From assembly GCF_001558155.1 (NCBI RefSeq), contig NZ_LOAS01000025.1:26416-90415 (forward strand): a stretch of DNA of 64,000 nucleotides, given 5' to 3'. The notes beneath the pieces were generated by a model. It had not been told where the DNA came from. It saw only the letters and a list, made by a program, of their open reading frames with translations, and searched no databases. Below are positions 1-8,283 of the stretch, one piece after another. This stretch comes from Aliiruegeria sabulilitoris. Lineage in GTDB: Bacteria; Pseudomonadota; Alphaproteobacteria; Rhodobacterales; Rhodobacteraceae. The stretch's first letter is position 1. Each line of letters begins with the position of its first letter. The translations under genes were made by a program, and so were the position numbers.

Positions 1-1071
1 AAGCTCAAGCGCTGGCTGTTCCGGCATTACATGGACCTGGCCAAGCGGGTCGGGCCGCAGATCCTCGATGGCAAGCCCGTGGGGATGCTGGACCGGATGC
101 GCTATGCGCTGGGCGAGTTTGCCATTTACGGGCCGTTGAAGAACACGCTGGGCTTTTCCCGCGTGCGCGTCGGCTACACCGCGGGCGAGGCGATCGGGCC
201 GGAGATCTTCGACTTCTATCGCTCGCTGGGGATCAACCTGAAGCAGCTTTACGGTCAGACCGAGGCCAGCGTTTTCATTGCCCAGCAGCCCGATAACGAG
301 GTGCGCGCCGATACGGTGGGAGTCGTCTCGCCGGGCGTGGAGATCAAGATCGACGACAAGGGCGAGATCTTCTATCGCTCGCCGGGCACCTTCGTGGAGT
401 ATTACAACAATCCCGAGAGCACGGCCTCGACCAAGGATGCGGAAGGGTGGGTCGCCACGGGCGATGCCGGGTTCTTCGAGGAGGGGACCGGGCACCTGCG
501 GATCATCGACCGGGCCAAGGACGTGGGCAAGATGGCCGATGGCCATATGTTCGCGCCCAAATATGTCGAGAACAAGTTGAAGTTCTTCCCCGACATCCTG
601 GAAGCCGTGGTGTTCGGCAATGGCCGCGACCGCTGCACGGCCTTCATCAATATCGACCTGACGGCGGTCGGCAACTGGGCCGAGCGGAACAATATCGCCT
701 ATGCCTCCTACCAGGAGCTGGCGGGCCATCCGCAGGTGCTGGAGACGATCAAATCCCATGTCGAGGAGGTCAACGCCTCGGTCGCGCAGGACGACATGCT
801 CTCGGCCTGCCAGATCCATCGCTTCCTGGTGCTGCACAAGGAACTCGACGCCGATGACGGCGAGATGACCCGCACGCGCAAGGTGCGCCGTGGCAAGATC
901 GAGGAGAAATACGCCGATCTGCTGGAGGCGCTCTATGACGGCTCGGACACGATCTTCACCAAGACGGAAGTGACCTACGAGGATGGCCGCAAGGGCAGCA
1001 TCTCCGCCACGCTGAAGCTGGTCGACGCCAGGACCGTGACGCCCCGCCATCACGAGGTTGCCGCCGAATGA
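1..1071 (+). CDS. AMP-forming long-chain acyl-CoA ligase, C-terminal part (cut by window edge)
   Basis: Frame 1 is open from base 1 with no start codon, so this is the last 356 residues of a larger enzyme whose N-terminus lies outside the window. It shows the YGQTEAS adenylate-binding motif, a TGD motif in WVATGDAGFF, and a DRAKDVGKMADG hinge followed by the small C-terminal domain, all typical of ANL-superfamily acyl-CoA synthetases that activate a carboxylate with ATP and CoA in the cytoplasm. The stop overlaps the livG start by four bases (ATGA), so ligase and importer are translationally coupled. This suggests that the acid taken up by the transporter is the ligase substrate (inference). 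The substrate cannot be read from sequence. Confidence 0.9.
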   Translation, partial: KLKRWLFRHYMDLAKRVGPQILDGKPVGMLDRMRYALGEFAIYGPLKNTLGFSRVRVGYTAGEAIGPEIFDFYRSLGINLKQLYGQTEASVFIAQQPDNEVRADTVGVVSPGVEIKIDDKGEIFYRSPGTFVEYYNNPESTASTKDAEGWVATGDAGFFEEGTGHLRIIDRAKDVGKMADGHMFAPKYVENKLKFFPDILEAVVFGNGRDRCTAFINIDLTAVGNWAERNNIAYASYQELAGHPQVLETIKSHVEEVNASVAQDDMLSACQIHRFLVLHKELDADDGEMTRTRKVRRGKIEEKYADLLEALYDGSDTIFTKTEVTYEDGRKGSISATLKLVDARTVTPRHHEVAAE

Positions 1072-1886
1072 AGGACATGTACGAACCCTATGAGACCCCG
1101 GACGGCCGTACCATTGGCGGCTGCCTGATGGAGATGAAGAACATCACGCTGAAATTCGGAGGCGTGGTGGCGATCAAGGATATTTCCTTTGACATCCGCG
1201 AGGGCGAGATCCGCGCGATCATCGGGCCGAACGGCGCCGGGAAATCCTCGATGCTCAATGTTATCAGTGGTTTCTACCACCCGCAGGAGGGCGAGGTCTG
1301 GTACAAGGGCGCGGTGCGTCCGGCGATGAAGCCCTACGAGGTGGCGCGGATGGGCGTGGGCCGCACCTTCCAGAATATCGCGCTGTTCGAGGGGATGACG
1401 GTGCTCGACAACGTCATGACCGGGCGGCTGACGCATATGAAGGCGTCGCTCTGGGAGCAGGCGCTCTGGTGGGGCAAGGCCGAGCGAGAGGAGGTCTTCA
1501 ACCGCGACCAGGTGGAGAAGATCATCGACTTCCTCGAAATCCAGGCCATTCGCAAGACGCCGGTGGGCCGGCTTCCCTACGGGTTGAAGAAGCGGGTCGA
1601 GTTGGCGCGCGCGCTGGCCGCCGAGCCGTCGCTGCTGCTGCTGGACGAGCCAATGGCGGGGATGAATGTCGAGGAGAAGGAGGACATGTCCCGCTTCATC
1701 CTCGATGTGAACGATGAATTCGGCACCACGATTGCCCTGATCGAACACGATATGGGCGTGGTGATGGACCTCTCGGACCGGGTCGTCGTGATGGATTACG
1801 GCAAGAAGATCGGCGACGGCACGCCCGACGAGGTGCGCAACGATCAGAACGTGATCGACGCTTACCTGGGGGTGCCGCATGAGTGA
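1068..1886 (+). CDS. livG: Branched-chain amino acid-type ABC transporter, ATP-binding protein LivG
   Basis: This 272-residue protein has Walker A GPNGAGKSS near residues 53-61, a LivG-style signature region (LPYGLKKRVELARAL, not a canonical LSGGQ), Walker B LLLLDEP and a switch histidine in IEHDMGVV. It energises import through LivH/LivM at the inner membrane. An N-terminal extension of about 20 residues precedes the usual start; an internal ATG at 1128 would remove it, but the ATGA overlap with the ligase favours 1068. First gene of a five-gene transporter set. Confidence 0.93.
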   Translation: MKDMYEPYETPDGRTIGGCLMEMKNITLKFGGVVAIKDISFDIREGEIRAIIGPNGAGKSSMLNVISGFYHPQEGEVWYKGAVRPAMKPYEVARMGVGRTFQNIALFEGMTVLDNVMTGRLTHMKASLWEQALWWGKAEREEVFNRDQVEKIIDFLEIQAIRKTPVGRLPYGLKKRVELARALAAEPSLLLLDEPMAGMNVEEKEDMSRFILDVNDEFGTTIALIEHDMGVVMDLSDRVVVMDYGKKIGDGTPDEVRNDQNVIDAYLGVPHE

Positions 1887-2022
1887 GGACAAGCGCAAGG
1901 CCGGCTGGCTCGGGCTCGGGTGTGGCTCTGCCTGCATCTGGCTCGGCTACGTGAATGTGCCGGTCCCCCGGACGAGCGCCAATATCAACCGTGTCGAGGA
2001 GGCGAGCCCATGGAAATCCTGA
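1879..2022 (+). CDS. Small membrane-associated protein inside the liv operon (47 aa)
   Basis: The ATG at 1879 lies inside the end of livG, and the stop at 2020-2022 lies just inside livH, so it overlaps both neighbours. The product has a basic N-terminus (SEDKRKAG), one hydrophobic stretch of about 18 residues rich in Gly, Leu and Trp that could span the membrane once, and a polar tail. No family is recognised. Tight packing and a plausible membrane segment argue for a real gene, but at this length it could be a chance frame; livG, this gene and livH would then be coupled by overlap. Confidence 0.5.
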   Translation: MSEDKRKAGWLGLGCGSACIWLGYVNVPVPRTSANINRVEEASPWKS

Positions 2023-2969
2023 ACGCGATCTTCATCGCGCCCTTCGCGGACATGATCGCCGCCCCCGATTTCCTGATGCAGGTGCTCTGGGAGGGGCTGG
2101 TTTCGGGCGTTCTCTATGCGCTGATCGCGTTGGGCTTCGTGCTTATCTTCCGCTCCAGCCGGATCTTCAACTTCGCGCAGGGCATCATGGTGGTCTTCGC
2201 GGCGCTGACGCTGGTGGGGCTGCACGAGATGGGCGTGCCGGCCTGGATCTCGGTGGCGCTGACGCTGGCGGTGATGTTCGGGCTGGCGGTCAGCATCGAG
2301 CGGATCGTGCTGCGGCCGCTGGTCGGGCAGCCCGATATCATCCTGTTCATGGCCACGATCGGTATCACGCTGTTCCTGATCGGCTTTGGCGAGATCATCT
2401 TCGGCGGCGAGAACAAGCTGATGATCACCTCCGAGCTGGGCATTCCCACGGGCGATTTCGTGCTGGAGCCGTTCGGCGGGCTGCTGATCCTGCAGCATAT
2501 CGACATAACGGCGGTTCTGGTGGCCGCCGCGCTGGTGGTCTCGCTGCTGGTGTTTCTCAACAAGACGCGGATGGGCCGGGCGATCCGGGCGCTGGGCGAC
2601 GACCACCAGGCGGCGCTGTCGGTCGGAATCTCGCTGCAGACGATCTGGGTTCTGGTGTGGTTCATTGCGGGGATCATCGCGCTGGTGACGGGCATTGCCT
2701 GGGGCAGCCGCGCGGGCGTGTCCTTCGCGCTGGAAGTGATCGCCTACAAGGCGCTGCCGGTGCTGATGCTGGGCGGGCTGGAATCGATCACCGGCGCGAT
2801 TATCGGCGGGCTGATGATCGGCATGCTGGAAAAGATGTTCGAGATCTACTGGGGCGCGCCGCTGCTGGGCGGCAATACCGAGAGCTGGTTTGCCTATGTG
2901 CTGGCGCTGGTGGTGCTGCTGTTCCGGCCGCAGGGGCTGTTTGGCGAGAAGATCATCGAACGAGTGTGA
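2010..2969 (+). CDS. livH: Branched-chain amino acid-type ABC transporter permease LivH
   Basis: A 319-residue, very hydrophobic protein with about eight membrane segments. It has the LivH-type EAA-like region (FLNKTRMGRAIRALGDDHQAA) and the conserved GGLESITGAIIGG stretch near the C-terminus. It pairs with LivM to form the pore of a HAAT-family importer. The ATG at 2010 gives a normal LivH N-terminus; a longer in-frame extension upstream is less likely because it would run back across the small gene at 1879-2022. Confidence 0.92.
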   Translation: MEILNAIFIAPFADMIAAPDFLMQVLWEGLVSGVLYALIALGFVLIFRSSRIFNFAQGIMVVFAALTLVGLHEMGVPAWISVALTLAVMFGLAVSIERIVLRPLVGQPDIILFMATIGITLFLIGFGEIIFGGENKLMITSELGIPTGDFVLEPFGGLLILQHIDITAVLVAAALVVSLLVFLNKTRMGRAIRALGDDHQAALSVGISLQTIWVLVWFIAGIIALVTGIAWGSRAGVSFALEVIAYKALPVLMLGGLESITGAIIGGLMIGMLEKMFEIYWGAPLLGGNTESWFAYVLALVVLLFRPQGLFGEKIIERV

Positions 2970-3033
2970 GGCATTTGAACCCGCCGGGCCGGCGCGCGAA
3001 CCGGCCCGGCGGGGAGATGGGAAGGACGAGGAT

Positions 3034-3300
3034 TTGGCAAAGCTGATTGCAATTCTGAACGTGGTCGCCTGGGCGGGTTTCTGGGCCTTCGGCTACCTCG
3101 CCCTGACGGCGAACGGGGACTCGACCGGGCAGTTGATGACCGCGCTGATCCTCGCCGTGCTCGGCGCGGGGGCCGGGATCTGGGCCTATCTCTGGCTGGT
3201 GCGCCATTCCGAGGCCACCGGCTATGCCAAGCCGCCGCGGCGCGCCGTGCCGGAACAGCACCGCAACCCCGAACTCTACGAAGATGAGGAAAACGCCTGA
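3034..3300 (+). CDS. Small two-TM protein between livH and livM (88 aa)
   Basis: The frame starts at a TTG at 3034 preceded by an AGGACGAGG ribosome-binding region, and its stop overlaps the livM ATG (TGATG at 3298-3302). The product has two clear hydrophobic segments (LNVVAWAGFWAFGYLAL and LILAVLGAGAGIWAYLWLV) separated by a short polar loop, then an acidic, proline-containing cytoplasm-type tail ending in EDEENA. Its position between the two permease genes and its coupling to livM suggest an accessory membrane subunit of this importer (inference). No catalytic motif is visible. The start codon is the uncertain part. Confidence 0.72.
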   Translation: MAKLIAILNVVAWAGFWAFGYLALTANGDSTGQLMTALILAVLGAGAGIWAYLWLVRHSEATGYAKPPRRAVPEQHRNPELYEDEENA

Positions 3301-4376
3301 TGCTCTACCGCACGGCTGGCCAGTTCAAGACCTCCTACAGGGCGGATCAGGCGCTGTTTCCGATCAAGCAGGATGCGTTCCTGCTGGGCGTGATCCTGAT
3401 CTGCGCCTGGGTGGTCTTTCCGCTGACCGCATCCGAATTCACCTTCCAGACGATCCTGACCCCGATCCTGATCTATTCGCTGGCCGCCCTCGGGTTGAAC
3501 ATCCTGACGGGCTTCGCGGGCCAGCTTTCGCTCGGCACCGGCGCCTTCATGGGCGTGGGGGCCTATGCCTGCTACAAGATGATCACGCTGATGCCGTGGA
3601 TGAACCCGATCATCGCGATCCTGCTTTCGGGCGTGTTCTCCGCCGGTGTCGGCGTGATGTTCGGCATCCCCTCGCTTCGGATCAAGGGTTTCTACCTCGC
3701 CATTGCCACGCTGGCGGCGCAGTTCTTCCTGGTCTGGCTGTTCGAGAAATGGGCCTGGCTCTACAATTACAACGCCTCCGGCGCGATCCAGGTGCCGAAC
3801 CTCGACATGTTCGGGGTCTATGTTTCCGGCCCTCAGGCTAGCTCGATGACGCAGTATTATGTCGTGCTCTTCATCGTGACGCTGCTGACCTATCTCTGCA
3901 TCAACCTCACGCGCGGCAATCTCGGCCGGACGTGGAAGGCGACGCGGGACATGGATATCGCGGCGGAACTGATCGGCATCAACCTGATGAAATCCAAGCT
4001 CACGGCCTTTGCGGTGTCGTCCTATGTCGTCGGCGTCGCCGGAGCGCTCTTCGTCTTCATGTGGCGCGGCGCGGCCGAACCGAACCTGTTCGACATCCCG
4101 CTCAGTTTCCGCGTGCTGTTCATCGCCATCATCGGCGGGCTTGGCTCGATCATGGGCAATTACCTCGGTGCGATCCTGATCGTCGGGCTGCCGGTGGTGC
4201 TGAACACCGTGCCCTCGGTGCTCGGGATCCATGTCGAATCGGCGCTGCTGGAGCATCTCAACATCATGATCGTGGGCTCGCTCATCATCTTCTTCCTGAT
4301 TATCGAACCGCATGGGCTGAACCAGCTCTGGCGGCTGATCCGGGAGAAACTGACCATCTGGCCGTTCCCGCATTAG
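3300..4376 (+). CDS. livM: Branched-chain amino acid-type ABC transporter permease LivM
   Basis: The 358-residue protein has about nine membrane segments, with the LivM-typical stretch LGLNILTGFAGQLSLGTGAF near the N-terminal third and GGLGSIMGNYLGAILI near the C-terminus. It forms the transport channel with LivH. Its start overlaps the stop of the preceding small membrane protein. About 80 bases separate it from the binding-protein gene, including a GGGG-AAAA-CCCC mini-hairpin. Confidence 0.92.
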   Translation: MLYRTAGQFKTSYRADQALFPIKQDAFLLGVILICAWVVFPLTASEFTFQTILTPILIYSLAALGLNILTGFAGQLSLGTGAFMGVGAYACYKMITLMPWMNPIIAILLSGVFSAGVGVMFGIPSLRIKGFYLAIATLAAQFFLVWLFEKWAWLYNYNASGAIQVPNLDMFGVYVSGPQASSMTQYYVVLFIVTLLTYLCINLTRGNLGRTWKATRDMDIAAELIGINLMKSKLTAFAVSSYVVGVAGALFVFMWRGAAEPNLFDIPLSFRVLFIAIIGGLGSIMGNYLGAILIVGLPVVLNTVPSVLGIHVESALLEHLNIMIVGSLIIFFLIIEPHGLNQLWRLIREKLTIWPFPH

Positions 4377-4457
4377 GGCATTGGTCAAACCGAATAACAA
4401 ACCGGGGAAAACCCCACCAACCGCAACGTCGACCATGTTCCATCAGGGAGGAGAAAC

Positions 4458-5747
4458 ATGAAGACCTTTACCAAGCTGGCCCTGGCCTCTGCCTTGAGCC
4501 TCGGCCTCGCCGCCCCGGCTTTCGCCGAGGGCCTTTTCGCGCCCAACCTGGCCTATCGCACCGGCCCCTTCGCCTCGACCGGCATCCCGCTGATGGATGG
4601 CCAGAAGGATTACATGACCATGCTCAACGAACGCGATGGCGGCGTTGGCGGGGTCATGATCGATTTCGAGGAATGCGAGACCGGCTATTCCACCGAGAAG
4701 GGCGTGGAATGCTATGAGCGCACCAAGGCCAATGCCATCGTGACCCAGCCATGGTCCACCGGCATCACGCTGCAGGTGCTGCCCAAGACCAATACCGACA
4801 TGATCCCGATCCTTGCGCCGGGCTACGGCTTCTCGCCGATGGCCAATGGCAAGGTGTTCCAGTGGGCGTTCAACCCGCCGGCGTCCTATTGGGACGGCGC
4901 TTCGATGATCATGCAGTATCTCGGCGGCGGCGACATGAGCAGCCTGAACGGCAAGAAGGTGGTTCTGCTCCATCTCGACCATCCGTTCGGCAAGGAGCCG
5001 ATCCCGGTTCTGGAGGCGATGGCCGAGGAATACGGCTTCGAGCTGAAGCTGGTGCCGGTTGGCCTGAAGGAGATGCAGAACCAGTCCGCCCAGTGGCTGC
5101 AGATCCGCCGCGAACGCCCCGATTACGTCGTCATGTGGGGCTGGGGCGCGATGAACGCGTCGGCCATTGCCGAGGCCGTGAAGACCAAGTTCCCGATGGA
5201 GAATTTCATCGGCGTGTGGTGGGCCGGGCATGATGCGGACCTCAAGCAGGTCGGCGAGGCCGGCAAGGGCTACAAGTCGATCTCCTGGTCGTTCCCGATG
5301 CCCGATGCGCCGATGATGGCCGACCTGAAGACCCATGTGCTCGACAAGGGCCTCAGCACGGTCGAGGATCCGAACTCGGTCTTCTATCAGCGGGGTCTCG
5401 TCATGTCGATGTTCCTGACCGAGGCGATCGCCGCCGCGCAGGGCGAGTTCGGCGTGGCCGAGATCAATGCCGAGCAGCTGCGCTGGGGGCTTGAGAATCT
5501 CAACGTCACCGAGGAACGTCTGGCGGAGCTGGGTATGACCGGCATGGTGCCGCCTTTCTCGACCTCCTGTTCCAACCATACCGGCCATTCGGGCGCCTGG
5601 ATGCTGGAATGGGATGGCGAGAAGTTCGTCAAGGCATCGGACCTGCTGATGGCGGACGCAGAATTCATCACGCCGCTGGAGGAGGCCAAGGCAATGGAAT
5701 ATGCCGAGGCCAACGCTCCATGGCCGATGAACGAGGCCTGTAACTAA
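4458..5747 (+). CDS. ABC transporter periplasmic substrate-binding protein (LivK-like)
   Basis: The 429-residue protein begins with a Sec signal peptide (basic MKTFTK, hydrophobic core, AFA cleavage site near residue 23) and then shows a type I periplasmic binding fold. A strong AGGGAGGAG ribosome-binding site sits just upstream. It captures substrate for LivHMGF. The sequence is aromatic-rich (many Trp/Tyr), unlike classical LivJ/K, so the ligand may be an aromatic or other carboxylate rather than Leu/Ile/Val (inference). Two C-terminal cysteines (SCSNH and ACN) could form a disulfide. Confidence 0.9.
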   Translation: MKTFTKLALASALSLGLAAPAFAEGLFAPNLAYRTGPFASTGIPLMDGQKDYMTMLNERDGGVGGVMIDFEECETGYSTEKGVECYERTKANAIVTQPWSTGITLQVLPKTNTDMIPILAPGYGFSPMANGKVFQWAFNPPASYWDGASMIMQYLGGGDMSSLNGKKVVLLHLDHPFGKEPIPVLEAMAEEYGFELKLVPVGLKEMQNQSAQWLQIRRERPDYVVMWGWGAMNASAIAEAVKTKFPMENFIGVWWAGHDADLKQVGEAGKGYKSISWSFPMPDAPMMADLKTHVLDKGLSTVEDPNSVFYQRGLVMSMFLTEAIAAAQGEFGVAEINAEQLRWGLENLNVTEERLAELGMTGMVPPFSTSCSNHTGHSGAWMLEWDGEKFVKASDLLMADAEFITPLEEAKAMEYAEANAPWPMNEACN

Positions 5748-5762
5748 GGCCACCACTCACGG

Positions 5763-5793
5763 CCCGCCGGCAGCGTTTTTGGCTGCCGGCGGG
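5763..5793 (+). terminator. Intra-operon hairpin between binding protein and livF
   Basis: Perfect 11-bp stem (5763-5773 with 5783-5793) around a 9-base loop, followed by a T-rich stretch (ATTTGAGTATTTTT). It lies between the binding-protein gene and livF, so it probably acts as a partial terminator or 3' stabiliser that keeps binding protein in excess over ATPase. Confidence 0.75.
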
Positions 5794-5825
5794 ATTTGAG
5801 TATTTTTCCCAGGAAGAAGAACGCG

Positions 5826-6656
5826 ATGCTGGATTCCACTCCTGACGTGACGGCCGAGACGCTGCTCGAGGTCAACAATATCGAGGTGATCTACAATCAC
5901 GTGATCCTCGTGCTGAAGGGCGTGTCGCTCTCGGTGCCCAAGGGTGGGATCACGGCGTTGCTCGGTGGCAATGGGGCGGGCAAGACGACCACGCTCAAGG
6001 CCATTTCGAACCTGCTGCATTCGGAGCGGGGCGAGGTGACGAAGGGCTCGGTGAAATACAAGGGCGAAGTCGTGCAGGATCTCGACCCGGCCAAGCTGGT
6101 CAAGAAGGGCGTGATCCAGGTGATGGAGGGCCGGCATTGCTTCGGGCATCTGACGGTCGAAGAGAACCTGTTGACCGGCGCCTATACGCGCGGCGATGGC
6201 AAGGCCGCGATCGAGGCCGACCTGGAGATGGTCTATAACTATTTTCCGCGGCTGAAGGAGCGGCGGCGGAGCCAGGCGGGTTATACCTCGGGCGGCGAGC
6301 AGCAGATGTGTGCGATCGGGCGGGCGTTGATGAGCCGGCCGGAGACGATCCTGCTCGACGAGCCCTCGATGGGGTTGGCGCCGCAGCTCGTGGAGCAGAT
6401 TTTCGAGATCGTGAAAGCGGTCAACGAGGGCGAGGGCGTCAGTTTCCTGCTGGCGGAGCAGAACACGAACGTGGCGCTGCGCTTTGCCCATTACGGCTAC
6501 ATCCTGGAATCGGGCCGCGTGGTGATGGACGGGCCGGCCGCGGAGTTGCGGGAAAATCCGGATGTGAAGGAGTTCTACCTCGGCATGGGCGATGACGGGC
6601 GGAAGTCTTTCCGCGATGTCCGCTCCTACCGGCGCCGCAAGCGCTGGTTGAGCTGA
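5826..6656 (+). CDS. livF: Branched-chain amino acid-type ABC transporter, ATP-binding protein LivF
   Basis: The 276-residue ATPase has Walker A GGNGAGKTT near residues 47-55, the signature YTSGGEQQMCAIGRAL, Walker B ILLDEPSMG and a LAEQNTN switch region. It is the second nucleotide-binding subunit of the liv importer. The ATG at 5826 follows AGGAAGAAGAA at proper spacing; a TTG ten codons upstream falls in the hairpin tail and is less likely. The C-terminus carries a basic tail (RSYRRRKRW) beyond the usual LivF end. Confidence 0.92.
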   Translation: MLDSTPDVTAETLLEVNNIEVIYNHVILVLKGVSLSVPKGGITALLGGNGAGKTTTLKAISNLLHSERGEVTKGSVKYKGEVVQDLDPAKLVKKGVIQVMEGRHCFGHLTVEENLLTGAYTRGDGKAAIEADLEMVYNYFPRLKERRRSQAGYTSGGEQQMCAIGRALMSRPETILLDEPSMGLAPQLVEQIFEIVKAVNEGEGVSFLLAEQNTNVALRFAHYGYILESGRVVMDGPAAELRENPDVKEFYLGMGDDGRKSFRDVRSYRRRKRWLS

Positions 6657-6694
6657 GGTTTCGGCGGCTGGGCGGGGAGGCCCGGCTTCCGTGG

Positions 6695-6730
6695 CGGGTC
6701 CGCGTTCTTCGGAACGCGGCCCGTTTTTTT
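6695..6730 (+). terminator. Rho-independent terminator of the liv operon
   Basis: A 12-bp stem with a single bulged T (6695-6707 against 6712-6723) closes a TTCG tetraloop and is followed directly by seven Ts. This is the best terminator in the first 10 kb and marks the operon end. Confidence 0.92.
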
Positions 6731-6933
6731 GTCGGGCGGTAGAAAACGCCTTGCAACCGTGGCTGCAGGAGAGCGTGCGCGCGGCCGGAGGTGGATTGCG
6801 GCCGCGTTGATAGGAGGTTGCGTGCCCGATGAGCGACCCGCGCCGGAAAGCTGGCGGCCGTTCGGGCGCGTCCTTTCCACACGGGGCGACGCTCCACGCT
6901 TGACAAAACTGCAAAGGAATCGCTCGAACCCAT

Positions 6934-6975
6934 TGAAGAATCTGTCGGCAGACAGATATATTCGATCAATCGAAT
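6934..6975 (+). promoter_or_regulatory. Rhodanese promoter with two palindromic operators
   Basis: A -35-like TTGAAG (6934-6939), 17 bases and a -10-like TATATT (6957-6962) form a plausible sigma70 promoter. The spacer contains the perfect inverted repeat ATCTGTC-GGCA-GACAGAT (6940-6957). The -10 overlaps a second one, ATTCGAT-CA-ATCGAAT (6960-6975), which fits the ATTC-N8-GAAT pattern I recall for SqrR/BigR sulfide-responsive repressors. The regulator assignment rests on memory of that consensus; the palindromes are seen directly. Confidence 0.65.
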
Positions 6976-6989
6976 GTGAGGCGCGACGA

Positions 6990-7355
6990 ATGTTTCTGAC
7001 CATGATGAACCCTTTTGCGGCGGGTGCGGTTCCGATTGAACCGCTGAAAGCCATCGCGATGATGAAGAAAAACCAGGCCGTCCTGGTGGATGTGCGCGAG
7101 GCGCATGAATTTGGCGGCGGCCATGCCAAGGGGGCGGTCAATATCCCGGTGGGACAGGTCGCGCGCATGGCGGATCCAGCCTCGGCGGAGTGCCATCCGG
7201 CGCTCAAGCAGGGAAAGCCCGTGATCCTCTACTGTCTGTCCGGGTCGCGTGCGACCATGGCGGGCAAGGCGTTTCGCAAGCTGGGTTATGAGAAGGTGTT
7301 CAACTTCGGCGAGCTGAAGAAGTGGACATTTTCCGGCGGAGATGTCGAACTCTGA
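6990..7355 (+). CDS. Single-domain rhodanese-like sulfurtransferase
   Basis: The 121-residue protein is one rhodanese domain: VLVDVREAHEF near residue 31, GHAKGAVNIPV, and the active-site loop CLSGSRA with catalytic Cys82. Such enzymes move sulfane sulfur as a Cys-persulfide to thiol acceptors in the cytoplasm. There is no signal peptide. The ATG at 6990 follows GTGAGGCG; internal ATGs at 7002 and 7005 are alternatives. It stands alone, between the liv terminator and a convergent LysR gene five bases away, behind the double-palindrome promoter, consistent with regulated sulfide or polysulfide handling. Confidence 0.9.
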   Translation: MFLTMMNPFAAGAVPIEPLKAIAMMKKNQAVLVDVREAHEFGGGHAKGAVNIPVGQVARMADPASAECHPALKQGKPVILYCLSGSRATMAGKAFRKLGYEKVFNFGELKKWTFSGGDVEL

Positions 7356-7359
7356 CCGA

Positions 7360-8280
7360 TCACCGCGCCCGCAGCCCGAGCGCGTCTATCCGTTCCTCGG
7401 CGAGGCTCAGCAGGGTGCGAAACGCCTGGTTGGACTGTAGCGAGCGCCGATGGATCGGGCCAGACTGAAAGGCGATGGGCTTCAGGTTCGTCGGGATGAT
7501 CGTGAGGCCCGTGCCGTGGCTGGAGGTCAGCGACGAGGACGGCAGAAGGGCGAGGAAATCGCCTTCGCGCAGCAATTCGAGCACGGTGATCATGGATTCG
7601 CACTGGATGGCCGCGTGGATGCGGGTGCCGGTTTCCTCCTGGATCGCGTCCCGAACGGTATCGAGATAGGCCAGGTCGCTCTGGTAGGAGAGCCAGGGCC
7701 ATGACAGCAGGTCCCGCGCCGATGCAACGCCTTTTGACAGCAGCGGGTGCGTGTCGCGCCCGATAACCGTGAGTTCGGCCGCCATCAGCGCCCGGCGGAT
7801 GAGGAAGCTCGGCAGGCCCTCGATACGCTGGAACCCTCCGAAAAACGCGTCCAGCTCTCCGTTCTGAAGTCGCGGGGAGGCGGTGGTGTAGTCCATCGGC
7901 TCCAGCGTGACGGAAAGGGCCGGGTGGCGGGCATGCATGCGGGCAATGCAATAGGGCAGGATCGTGTGCATCCAGACCGGCGCCGCGGCGACCCGGATCG
8001 TGCCGCGCTCGCCTTCGCGCAGGGCGCGAATCTCGATCTCGGCGAGGTGGCTTTCGCGCAGCAGGTGGCGGGCGTGGATCAGCACGCGGCCGCCAAGCGA
8101 TGTCAGGTGGACACCACGCGAGCGGCGTTCGAACAGCGGCGCGCCGACCTGCTCCTCCAACAGGCGGATCGAGCGGGTGAGCGCGGGCTGTGTCAGGCCG
8201 ATCTGGTCGGCGGCGCGGCGCACGGAACCGGACTCGGCCACGGCGACGAAACGTTTCAGGCTTTCGAGATTCTCAAGCAT
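7360..8280 (-). CDS. LysR-family transcriptional regulator
   Basis: The 306-residue protein has an N-terminal winged HTH (LKRFVAVAESGSVRRAADQIGLTQPALTRSI, split across residues 8-38) and a periplasmic-binding-like effector domain. It starts three bases after the stop of the ACT-domain gene in the same direction, so the two are probably one transcript, divergent from the sugar-type ABC operon at 8816. By LysR convention it would regulate that divergent operon (inference). The effector is unknown. Confidence 0.9.
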   Translation of the reverse strand: MLENLESLKRFVAVAESGSVRRAADQIGLTQPALTRSIRLLEEQVGAPLFERRSRGVHLTSLGGRVLIHARHLLRESHLAEIEIRALREGERGTIRVAAAPVWMHTILPYCIARMHARHPALSVTLEPMDYTTASPRLQNGELDAFFGGFQRIEGLPSFLIRRALMAAELTVIGRDTHPLLSKGVASARDLLSWPWLSYQSDLAYLDTVRDAIQEETGTRIHAAIQCESMITVLELLREGDFLALLPSSSLTSSHGTGLTIIPTNLKPIAFQSGPIHRRSLQSNQAFRTLLSLAEERIDALGLRAR

Positions 8281-8283
8281 GAC

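Noticed and set aside
1955-3046. Long plus-strand frame overlapping livH in another frame
   Set aside because: The product is Arg/Gly/Ala-rich with no membrane pattern, as expected for a shadow of a GC-rich gene; livH on the correct frame has clear transporter motifs.
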